Shown piece after piece: positions 1 to 5,621 of a DNA stretch of 10,914 nt (within the stretch, counting starts at the first letter, position 1; each line of letters begins with the position of its first letter). Both the position numbers and the translations under genes were made by a program. The notes beneath the pieces are model-generated. The model saw nothing but the letters and a program-made list of their open reading frames with translations, was not told the DNA's origin and did no database searches. Source of the stretch: Prevotellaceae bacterium (GTDB taxonomy: Bacteria; Bacteroidota; Bacteroidia; Bacteroidales; UBA932); assembly GCA_031288885.1 (NCBI GenBank), contig JAITQP010000121.1, positions 1-10,914 of the forward strand, read 5' to 3'.

Positions 1-1
1 A

Positions 2-79
2 GGCGTTGCCTACTCAAAGGAGGAGCCCGACAGCGACCGCATCGTAGACTGGATAAAGATGGGAAAGCTGGCTGATTAG
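2..79 (+). CDS. 3' end of an unidentified gene (partial)
   Basis: An open frame enters from the left edge and reads 25 codons to a TAG at 77-79. The last residues are WIKMGKLAD preceded by an acidic stretch (KEEPDSD), which looks like ordinary soluble protein. The other two forward frames give less protein-like sequence. Too little remains to name a family. The stop codon lies in the first unit of a TGATTAG direct repeat (73-79, 80-86), so the C-terminus runs straight into the repeat-rich region. Confidence 0.55.
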   Translation, partial: GVAYSKEEPDSDRIVDWIKMGKLAD

Positions 80-95
80 TGATTAGCTATCAGCT

Positions 96-119
96 ATTAG
101 TGATTAGTGGCGCAAAGCG
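96..119 (+). repeat. Left copy of 24-bp inverted repeat framing the nuclease cassette
   Basis: This 24-mer matches the reverse complement of 1788-1811 at 23 of 24 positions. It ends in GGCGCAAAGCG and is preceded by TGATTAG-type repeats that contain stop codons in all three forward frames. The two copies lie about 1.7 kb apart on either side of the DUF1016 gene. They may be ends of a mobile unit or two members of a dispersed repeat family in opposite orientation. Confidence 0.75.
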
Positions 120-138
120 GGACGGGTGAGGCAATTAT

Positions 139-163
139 AAGGGCGGGTTTGAAACCCGCCCTT
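139..163. repeat. Perfect 12-bp hairpin
   Basis: A 12-base arm (139-150, AAGGGCGGGTTT) is followed by one G and its exact reverse complement (152-163). It is a near-perfect palindrome with a GC-rich core. It lies 60 bases after the stop of the upstream gene and could stop transcription, but no T-run follows it, so a REP-like palindrome is equally likely. Confidence 0.6.
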
Positions 164-291
164 TGTGCATGGCACCCGCGCCCGCCTCTGCCCGTCATTC
201 CGACCGACGCGCGCGAGGTACGAGCGCGCGCAGCGGAGGAACCTCCCCGCAAACCGTCGCCCCCGCACGCTTCGCGTCCTCACGCGCCTTG

Positions 292-316
292 CGTCATTGC
301 GAGCGAAGCGAAGCAA
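292..316 (+). repeat. Dispersed repeat of the CGTCATTGCGAG type
   Basis: The stretch begins CGTCATTGCGAG and continues with a GCGAAGCGAAGCAA pattern. It resembles short intergenic repeats seen in many copies in several bacterial genomes. A related unit beginning CGTCATTCCGACC at 193 ends in GCGGAGGAACCTCC near 247. Copy number cannot be judged from one window. Confidence 0.5.
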
Positions 317-578
317 CCGGAGCTCGGCGTAGCCAATCCAGCATTGCACGCTTCGCGCCGCCCCGACCAACCCCATTCCCAACCTAATTTCCCTAACAAA
401 GCAACCTCAGTAGCATATGAGCATGAATATAAACGACCTCATTACCTCATTTTAAATGGCGCTTAATGAGGTAATGAGGTTGGGGAGATGGTGGTGGTCA
501 ACCTCTTGCTACTGAGGTTGTTTTGTTAAAAAAAATTAGGTCGGGAATGAGGTTGGTCGGGTCGGCAACACCCACATT

Positions 579-595
579 CCGTCCCTACGGGACGG
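579..595. repeat. 7-bp stem hairpin CCGTCCC/GGGACGG
   Basis: CCGTCCC (579-585), a TAC loop and GGGACGG (589-595) form a compact perfect hairpin inside the unpaired right-hand part of the larger palindrome. Confidence 0.55.
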
Positions 596-627
596 CGCGA
601 GGCGTGCGATGGCGCGAGGCGTGCAAC
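594..627 (+). repeat. Two tandem 17-base units
   Basis: GGCGCGAGGCGTGC at 594-607 is followed by GAT, and the same 14 bases recur at 611-624 followed by AAC. The second copy is also part of the outer arm of the palindrome. The wider 19-base unit (GGCGCRARGCGTGCAAYGC) occurs on the minus strand at 341-359 and 1780-1798, which differ from each other at one base. Confidence 0.65.
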
Positions 628-646
628 GCTGGATTGATTTATTTTG

Positions 647-654
647 TACTTTTG
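647..654 (+). promoter_or_regulatory. -7 promoter element for the DUF1016 gene
   Basis: TACTTTTG matches the Bacteroidota -7 consensus TAnnTTTG. No TTTG-type -33 element is found at the usual distance; that position falls in the right arm of the palindromic element. Transcription would start near 659-662, only a few bases before the ATG at 667 and about 20 before the ATG at 682. Confidence 0.55.
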
Positions 655-666
655 CATCCATAACAC

Positions 667-1710
667 ATGATGTTTTCAGACATGGAAATACAAGTACGAG
701 AAGTTAATCATTCAAAGCTCTATCGGGAGCTGCTTGAGCGCATATCGCGAAGATATGCTGAAGGTCAAGCGCAGGCCGTTCGCTCCGTCAACGAGGCAAT
801 AGTTGAAACCAACTGGCACATAGGTCAATATATTGTTGAATATGAGCAAAAGGGCAAAAGCAAAGCGGAGTACGGTTCTCACCTTTTAATCAACCTTTCC
901 CGCGATTTGACGTTGCTACACGGCAGAGGATTTAGTCGCCCTAATCTCAATAATATGAGGATGTTCTATCTCCGATATCCAATTTGTCAGAAGCTTTCTA
1001 ACAAATTGACGTGGTCGCACTACTGCGAGCTGATAAGAATTAGCGACGACGCTGAGCGCAGCTTCTATGAGCAGCAAACCATGCTGGAGAATTGGAGCGT
1101 TCCCGAGCTGAAGCGCCAAAAGGAAACCAGCCTGTTCATGCGCCTTGCGCTATCAAAAAATAAGGATGAAATTTTGCAGCTGGCTCGTAGCGGTCAGGCG
1201 ATGGAAACGCCAAAAGACATCATAAAAGATATCTACGTGTTTGAGTTTCTCAAAATCCCCGAACCCTACAAGGTTTCGGAAGTTGGCTTGGAGGAGCGGT
1301 TGCTTGACAACTTGCAGGCGTTCTTGCTGGAGCTGGGCAAAGGCTTTACGTTTGTCGGCAGGCAGTATCGGCTGATGATTAACAACACCCCATTTCGCGT
1401 CGATTTGGTTTTCTACCACCGCATTCTCCGGTGCTTTGTTTTGATTGATTTAAAGATAAATGAGGTGAAGCACGATGACATTGGGCAGATGAACATGTAC
1501 ATGGGGTATTTTGCCAAAGAGGAAAATTACGAAGGGGATAACCCGCCAATCGGTATTATTTTATCGAAAGAAAAAGATGACTTGCTGGTTGAGTATGCGA
1601 CGTACGAAATGAGCAGCCAGCTGTTTGTTTCAAAGTACCAGCTCTACCTGCCCGATAAGGAGGAGCTGAAAGCCATTATTAGCAACCAGCTGGAGGTAGC
1701 GGAAGAATGA
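667..1710 (+). CDS. DUF1016 / YhcG-family PD-(D/E)XK nuclease-like protein
   Basis: A 347-aa cytosolic protein with no signal peptide or membrane segment. Residues about 18-165 match the DUF1016 N-terminal domain, including RPNLNNMRMFY (91-101), LTWSHY (114-119) and WSVPELKRQ (143-151). Residues about 185-340 match the YhcG C-terminal PD-(D/E)XK nuclease fold. Candidate catalytic residues are D246 in RVDLVFYH, D261 and K263 in LIDLK, and Q274 in IGQMNMY; E209 or E210 may add to the site. All are in place, so the protein is probably active. Related proteins are scattered in bacterial genomes, often in variable or defence-associated regions, but their substrate is unknown to me. Three starts are possible: ATG at 667, 670 and 682. 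The predicted transcription start favours 682 (MEIQVREVNH), unless the message is nearly leaderless. The gene stands alone and converges with the lipoprotein gene. Four rows I counted by hand average 47% GC against 62% for four rows of EF-G2, which suggests transfer. Confidence 0.88.
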   Translation: MMFSDMEIQVREVNHSKLYRELLERISRRYAEGQAQAVRSVNEAIVETNWHIGQYIVEYEQKGKSKAEYGSHLLINLSRDLTLLHGRGFSRPNLNNMRMFYLRYPICQKLSNKLTWSHYCELIRISDDAERSFYEQQTMLENWSVPELKRQKETSLFMRLALSKNKDEILQLARSGQAMETPKDIIKDIYVFEFLKIPEPYKVSEVGLEERLLDNLQAFLLELGKGFTFVGRQYRLMINNTPFRVDLVFYHRILRCFVLIDLKINEVKHDDIGQMNMYMGYFAKEENYEGDNPPIGIILSKEKDDLLVEYATYEMSSQLFVSKYQLYLPDKEELKAIISNQLEVAEE

Positions 1711-1806
1711 CCGCACGGCGTGCGCCCCTACACCGCCGCGCGTCCACGCCTCAAACCTCATTGCCGCACCGAGTGGGTTGCATTGCACGCTTTGCGCCAC
1801 TAATCA
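1711..1806. other. Convergent intergenic spacer with repeat units
   Basis: The 96 bases between the convergent nuclease and lipoprotein genes hold a weak GC-rich hairpin (1712-1716 with 1720-1724, no T-run), a 19-base repeat unit at 1780-1798 and the start of the right 24-bp inverted repeat. No gene and no convincing terminator are visible. Confidence 0.6.
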
Positions 1807-1811
1807 TTAAT
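1788..1811 (-). repeat. Right copy of 24-bp inverted repeat framing the nuclease cassette
   Basis: The reverse complement matches 96-119 at 23 of 24 positions. It adjoins three tandem TAATCAT units and overlaps the last codon and stop codon of the LEA14-like gene (stop at 1807-1809). Confidence 0.75.
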
Positions 1812-1824
1812 CATTAATCATTAA
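1801..1824. repeat. Tandem TAATCAT x3
   Basis: Three exact 7-base units (1801-1807, 1808-1814, 1815-1821) plus TAA. Read on the minus strand, the tract gives stop codons in all three frames. It encodes the last five residues (LMIND) and the stop of the lipoprotein gene. Confidence 0.8.
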
Positions 1825-2331
1825 AAACAGCGGTGTGACCAAATCGCCATACTGCGCTGCAAAGGCGTTGAGGGGTTGCTTTTCTATTTTTATTGTTTTG
1901 CTCAGCGGAAAGGCTCCGGCGTGGAGCTCTCCCTCTACCGTCAGGTTGTCCGGCGAGATTTTCTTTTGCTGTATCATTATCACGGTGGATATCAGGTTTC
2001 GGAGGCGCAGCTCCAGCAAAACCGGCTGAAAGGCGCTGCTGCGCGGCGGCGCTGTTACCGTTTCCAGCGTGCTGATGGTGGCAATCACCGAGCCCTCCAG
2101 CTCCACGTTGAGCTCCAGCTTGGTCAGCTGCACCGTGCGGCGCGAGGGGTTGCTGATTTTGGCGTCCATGCTCACCCGCATTTTTCCGCCGCCTACGGGC
2201 TGCACGCTTACGCTGCGCACCTCCTCCACCCGAATGTGGCGAAGCCCGCCGCAGGCGCACAGAAGCGTGGCGGCGGGCAGCGCCCAGAGCAGCACCCTTG
2301 CGGTACGCTGCATAAAGTTGTTTTTACTCAT
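1807..2331 (-). CDS. LEA type 2 (LEA14-like) lipoprotein
   Basis: A 174-aa lipoprotein. The N-terminus has basic residues, a hydrophobic segment (about 12-24) and a lipobox L24-C25-A26-C27. No acidic residues closely follow the cysteine, so surface export is not suggested and a periplasm-facing position is likely. Residues about 33-150 look like one beta-sandwich LEA14/WHy domain: alternating beta strands with the typical I-S-N-P motif at 59-62, then LELNVELEGSVIATIS. The family's role in bacteria is not established. The ATG overlaps the EF-G2 stop by 8 bases within ATGAGTAA, so the two are co-transcribed and probably translationally coupled. M7 is an alternative start that keeps the signal peptide. 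The last five residues and stop are encoded by the TAATCAT repeat, so the native C-terminus may have been replaced. Family assignment is by pattern only. Confidence 0.75.
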   Translation of the reverse strand: MSKNNFMQRTARVLLWALPAATLLCACGGLRHIRVEEVRSVSVQPVGGGKMRVSMDAKISNPSRRTVQLTKLELNVELEGSVIATISTLETVTAPPRSSAFQPVLLELRLRNLISTVIMIQQKKISPDNLTVEGELHAGAFPLSKTIKIEKQPLNAFAAQYGDLVTPLFLMIND

Positions 2332-4480
2332 CCTTTTCCGTTTCTACGTATTCCTTCAGCAGCTTTTCCTGCACGTCGGGGGGTACCTGCAGGTACTCCG
2401 CAAAGCGCATGGTGTAGGTGGCTCGTCCGGAGGTGATGGAGCTGAGCGTGGTGCTGTACTTGTTCATTTCGGCAAGGGGCACGCGCGCCTTTACCACCTC
2501 AAAGTTTTTTTCGCTGCTCATGCCCTCTATAATGCCCCGCCGGTTTTGCAGGTCGCTCATCACGTCGCCCATGTAGTCGGCGGGCACCAGCACCTCCACC
2601 TCGTAGATGGGCTCCATGATTTTTGGCGCCGCTCTCCGGAAAGCGTCCTTAAAGGCGTTGCGCCCCGCCAGCTTAAAGGAGATTTCGTTGCTGTCCACGG
2701 GGTGCATTTTGCCGTCGTACACCGCCACGCGGATGTCGCGTGCGTAGGAGCCGGTGAGCGGCCCCTCCTCCATTTTCTCCATTACGCCCTTGAGGATGGC
2801 GGGCAGGAAGCGGGCGTCGATGGCGCCGCCCACAATGCAGTTGTAGAACACGAGCTTTCCGCCCCAGTCCAGCGTGTACTCGTCCTTTCCGCGGATGTTG
2901 AGCGTTATTTCGCGCCCGTCCACCTTAAAGGTTTTGGTGTCGGGGGCGCTGTCGTCGTGCGGCTCTATCACCAAGTGCACCTCGCCAAACTGCCCCGCGC
3001 CGCCGCTCTGTTTCTTGTGGCGGTAGTCGGCGGCGGCGACCTTGGTGATGGTTTCGCGGTAGGGGATTTTGGGGTTTAGCAGCTCCACCTCTATTTTGTA
3101 TATGCTGCTCAGGTTGCGCTTCAGGATGTTGATGTGGTGCTCACCCTGCCCGCTCACGATGGTTTGCTTCAGCTCCTTGGAGTACTCCACAAGGATGGTG
3201 GGGTCTTCCTGATGAATGCGGTTGAGCGCCTCGCCCAGCTTCTCCTCGTCGGCAACGTTCACGGGCTTTATCGCCGTCCTGAACTTGGGCTGCGGGAAGG
3301 TGATGGGGTAGAACTGCCACGTTTTTCCGCCGCCGTTCAGCGTTTGGTTGGTGTGCGTGTTTTTTAGCTTTACGGTGCAGCCAATGTCGCCCGCGGCGAG
3401 CTCCGTGACCTTTGTGCGGTTTTTTCCGGCGGAGGCAAACAGCTGGGTGAGCCGCTCCTTGCCGTCGTTGCCGGCGTTGACGAGGTCTACGCCTTCGGTA
3501 ATCGTGCCGCTCATCACGCGGAAGTAGCTCAGCTCGCCCATGTGCTGCTCCATGGCGGTTTTGAAGACGAATAGCGATGGCGCGCCCTTAGCGTCGCAGG
3601 GCGCCACCTCGTCGTCCACCGTTTTGTACTCCCGCGCCTTTTCGGGCGACGGCGCCACGTTGATGATAAACTCCATGAGGCGCTTTACGCCGATATCCTT
3701 TTTTGCCGACAGGCAGAAGACGGGCATCACCTCCCGACTTTTCATTCCTGCGCGCAGCCCGCGGCGCACCTCCTCCTCGTCCAGCGTTCCCTTGTCAAAG
3801 AAGAGCTCCATCAGCTCCTCGTCGTACTCGGCGGCGGCCTCCACCAGCACCTTGTTGAGCTCCACGGCGCGCTCCATTTCGTCGCTGGGGATTTCCAAAT
3901 CCTCGCGCAGGCCGGTGTCGCCCTTAAACTTGTACATTTTCATTTTGAGGACATCCACAAAGCCGTCAAACCCTGCGCCCGTGGCCACGGGGTACTGCAC
4001 CTGCACGACTTTCTTCCCAAACGCGTCGCGCAGCGAGGCAACGCAGGCGTCGTAGTCCGCCTTGTCGCTATCCAGCTGGTTGAGGGCAAGAATTACCGGC
4101 TTGTTGTGCCGCTCGGCGTAGCGCGCAAAAATCTCCGTCCCCACCTCCACGCCGTTCTGCGCGTTGATGAGCATTACGCCGGTGTCGCACACCTTAAATG
4201 CGGAGAACATGCCTCCGGCAAAGTCGTCGGAGCCGGGCGTGTCGATAAAGTTGAGCTTTCGCTCCATGAACTCGGTGTACATCACCGTGCTGTAGATGGA
4301 GCGCTGGTAGGCTTGCTCTACCTCCGTGTTGTCGCTCACGGTATTTTTTGCTTCTACGCTGCCTCTGCGGTCAATCACTTTTCCTTCAAAAAGCATAGCT
4401 TCGGCAAGGGTTGTTTTTCCGCTGCCGGGCGCCCCCAGCAGCACTACGTTTCGGATTTTTTCGGTGGAGTAGTTCTTCAT
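2324..4480 (-). CDS. fusA2: EF-G2, noncanonical elongation factor G paralogue
   Basis: A cytosolic translation factor of 718 aa that resembles the second EF-G of Bacteroides, reported to support ribosomal translocation without GTP hydrolysis and to matter in carbon starvation and gut colonisation. G motifs are present: P-loop GAPGSGKTT (16-24), G3 DTPG (80-83), G4 NQLD (134-137) and G5 SAK (258-260). Two departures stand out. The His that follows DTPG in EF-G is Ser84 (DTPGSDDF), and switch I lacks the RGIT motif (QRSIYS instead). Domains II-V follow, with QSGGAGQFG (491-499) opening the domain IV core, the tip loop MHPVDSNE (592-599) and the C-terminal GRATYTMRF. Between GEV (499-501) and VFYN (544-547) it carries about 25 residues more than canonical EF-G. 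The frame is open 23 codons further upstream, but MKNYSTEKIR is the family start and the extra stretch lies across the promoter. It is the first gene of a two-gene unit with the lipoprotein. Confidence 0.92.
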   Translation of the reverse strand: MKNYSTEKIRNVVLLGAPGSGKTTLAEAMLFEGKVIDRRGSVEAKNTVSDNTEVEQAYQRSIYSTVMYTEFMERKLNFIDTPGSDDFAGGMFSAFKVCDTGVMLINAQNGVEVGTEIFARYAERHNKPVILALNQLDSDKADYDACVASLRDAFGKKVVQVQYPVATGAGFDGFVDVLKMKMYKFKGDTGLREDLEIPSDEMERAVELNKVLVEAAAEYDEELMELFFDKGTLDEEEVRRGLRAGMKSREVMPVFCLSAKKDIGVKRLMEFIINVAPSPEKAREYKTVDDEVAPCDAKGAPSLFVFKTAMEQHMGELSYFRVMSGTITEGVDLVNAGNDGKERLTQLFASAGKNRTKVTELAAGDIGCTVKLKNTHTNQTLNGGGKTWQFYPITFPQPKFRTAIKPVNVADEEKLGEALNRIHQEDPTILVEYSKELKQTIVSGQGEHHINILKRNLSSIYKIEVELLNPKIPYRETITKVAAADYRHKKQSGGAGQFGEVHLVIEPHDDSAPDTKTFKVDGREITLNIRGKDEYTLDWGGKLVFYNCIVGGAIDARFLPAILKGVMEKMEEGPLTGSYARDIRVAVYDGKMHPVDSNEISFKLAGRNAFKDAFRRAAPKIMEPIYEVEVLVPADYMGDVMSDLQNRRGIIEGMSSEKNFEVVKARVPLAEMNKYSTTLSSITSGRATYTMRFAEYLQVPPDVQEKLLKEYVETEKDE

Positions 4481-4491
4481 AATAAAAATAA

Positions 4492-4532
4492 ATTTGGCGT
4501 TAAAACCTATATTTAAGGGAATAACGCCAAAT
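4492..4532. promoter_or_regulatory. 11-bp inverted repeat at the EF-G2 promoter, possible operator
   Basis: ATTTGGCGTTA (4492-4502) and its exact reverse complement (4522-4532) are separated by 19 bases, so arm centres are 30 bp apart, about three helical turns. The right arm overlaps the -7 element and the left arm ends 11 bases before the ATG. Because the likely transcription start is near 4522, most of the right arm would not be transcribed. That favours a protein-binding site over an mRNA hairpin. Confidence 0.5.
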
Positions 4533-4535
4533 GTA
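4528..4535 (-). promoter_or_regulatory. -7 promoter element for EF-G2
   Basis: On the minus strand the sequence reads TACATTTG, an exact match to TAnnTTTG. A TTTG lies 15 bases upstream, shorter than the usual -33/-7 spacing, so the -33 call is uncertain. The predicted 5' leader is about 40 bases. There is no clear Shine-Dalgarno. Confidence 0.5.
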
Positions 4536-4594
4536 AGAAAAAAAACCATTCAAAGAAGCTAAAGCCTCAAATGTTGACTACTTTTTTTTGCATC

Positions 4595-5590
4595 TTAAAG
4601 AAACGAGCTCGGATAGGTAACCTTACGGACAACTTGGTTTTGCTCGTCGCGTATCCACGTTTCAAACGTTCGGCTGCTTTCCGTCAGGACGATAACGCGC
4701 GCGCCAAAGCCTATTTTGTTGTAGGCGCTACGAACGCCCGTGCAGCGCCCGTAGGCCAAACAAATGCCGTTGAGGTAGCCAACGTAGTCGTTGTCGTGAT
4801 CGTGCCCCACAAAGGCGCCCATCACGTCGCCGCTTTCGACCATGGCGGCAAACATGCCGGTGTTCAGGATGCCGGGGCACTCCTTTTCCTCGCGAACGCC
4901 CACCACCGGCGCGCGGACAACGTAATTCTTGGTGGAGTCGTGCAGCAGCGTGTATTCGTGCAGCGGGATGTGGAAAAAGGCCAGCGCAGGGTAGGGTTTT
5001 CCGCCGTTGGCCCGGGTGGCGGCGCGGCTGCTCTTGCGGTACCACGCTACTTGGTCAAACCCCAGCCAATCGAAGCCTTTTTGCTCCCCCACTCGGTTGT
5101 AGGCGTTGGAGTCGAAAAAGTACAGCAGGGTGCTTGTTTTGCCTGCGCTGTCGGCTACCTTCAGCACGTAGCTGCCCGTTCCCTTCAGCTTGTCCTCCCC
5201 CTTTTGCGAGAGCGCGTAGGGCTTTGTGGTGATGTAGTCGAAGATTTGCTCGCGCGTCCAGTCGTGCTCTTCGTCGTGGTTGCCCAGCACAACGGCGTGG
5301 GGCAGCCGACGCTCAACAACAACGTCCAGCACCTCGTCCCACCCCTGCTGCTGCGGCGCGCAGACAACAATATCGCCGGTGAAGACAACCAAATCCGGAC
5401 GCTCGGCGTCTAATATCCGCTTCATCATTTGGATGGCCTCCGCGGAGCCTTCCGTTCCCGTTTTGTAGTGAATGTCGGTAAGCTGCACAATCTTGAATTT
5501 CCCCTCCTTATCGAAGCTCAAATGCTTCTTCTGCTCGGAGCTGCACCCGAACGTTAATATGGCTAACAAGCCTGCAATAAATTTTCTCAT
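4595..5590 (-). CDS. Calcineurin-like metallophosphoesterase lipoprotein
   Basis: A 331-aa secreted phosphoesterase. MRKFIAGLLAILTFGC is a lipoprotein signal with C16 as the likely acylation site; Thr at -3 makes the lipobox slightly unusual. The dinuclear metal site is complete: D39-I-H41 in LTDIHY, G72-D73 in FTGD, G103-N104-H105-D106, H207 in FFHIP and G262-H263-D264-H265. The length and motifs fit the purple-acid-phosphatase/Dcr2-like branch of the family, which hydrolyses phosphomonoesters or diesters. The substrate cannot be read from the sequence. The frame is open 9 codons upstream, but M10 of that frame starts the signal peptide directly. The gene starts 31 bases after the SusD stop and is probably the last of the SusCD operon, so it may dephosphorylate the imported or captured ligand. 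Downstream are 114 bases before EF-G2, with no strong terminator. Confidence 0.9.
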   Translation of the reverse strand: MRKFIAGLLAILTFGCSSEQKKHLSFDKEGKFKIVQLTDIHYKTGTEGSAEAIQMMKRILDAERPDLVVFTGDIVVCAPQQQGWDEVLDVVVERRLPHAVVLGNHDEEHDWTREQIFDYITTKPYALSQKGEDKLKGTGSYVLKVADSAGKTSTLLYFFDSNAYNRVGEQKGFDWLGFDQVAWYRKSSRAATRANGGKPYPALAFFHIPLHEYTLLHDSTKNYVVRAPVVGVREEKECPGILNTGMFAAMVESGDVMGAFVGHDHDNDYVGYLNGICLAYGRCTGVRSAYNKIGFGARVIVLTESSRTFETWIRDEQNQVVRKVTYPSSFL

Positions 5591-5621
5591 GCCGATTATT
5601 TTTATAAAATTAAACATATAT

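Larger units (their letters stand above)
334..636. mobile_element. MITE-like nested palindromic element (about 300 bp)
   Basis: Four successive inverted-repeat pairs nest around one centre. The outer pair is 334-359 with 611-636 (24/26). The next is about 362-401 with 521-561 (near 90% with one indel). Then come 402-415 with 507-520 (14/14) and 436-451 with 465-480 (16/16, core ACCTCATTACCTCATT), leaving a 13-base loop. Unpaired parts are 416-435, 481-506 and 562-610. There is no transposase or convincing ORF, and no target-site duplication is visible at the ends. This architecture fits a MITE-like element or a locus for a very long structured RNA; I cannot separate these from the sequence. 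It lies directly upstream of the DUF1016 promoter. Confidence 0.65.
80..646. other. Gene-free, repeat-rich intergenic region
   Basis: About 570 bases between the upstream gene and the nuclease promoter. Open frames exist here on both strands (for example 107-466), but they are made of repeats and Arg/Pro/Ala-rich low-complexity sequence, so I do not call them genes. The region holds TGATTAG repeats (73-107), a 24-bp repeat (96-119), a perfect hairpin (139-163), GC-rich dispersed repeats (about 193-316) and a long nested palindrome (334-636). No RNA gene was recognised. Confidence 0.7.

Noticed and set aside
107..466. Plus-strand open frame of 119 codons in the left intergenic region, with overlapping frames on both strands
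   Set aside because: It consists of dispersed repeats and half of the palindrome and has Arg/Pro/Ala-rich composition without any domain-like pattern.
80..660. CRISPR array or tRNA in the repeat-rich region
   Set aside because: Repeats are inverted and irregular, with no constant spacers, and no cloverleaf or tRNA-like motifs were seen.
2069..3079. Long plus-strand open frame opposite EF-G2
   Set aside because: It is antisense to a certain gene, and its His/Val-rich composition is typical of the opposite strand of GC-rich coding DNA.
4481..4549. N-terminal extension of EF-G2
   Set aside because: The 23 extra codons cross the predicted promoter and the inverted repeat, and the family starts at MKxY.
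4538..4594. Possible intrinsic terminator after the phosphoesterase
   Set aside because: The only stem (GAGGC-TTTA-GCTTC on the minus strand) has 5 pairs including a G-U, and the T8 run follows about 9 bases later, which is too weak to call.
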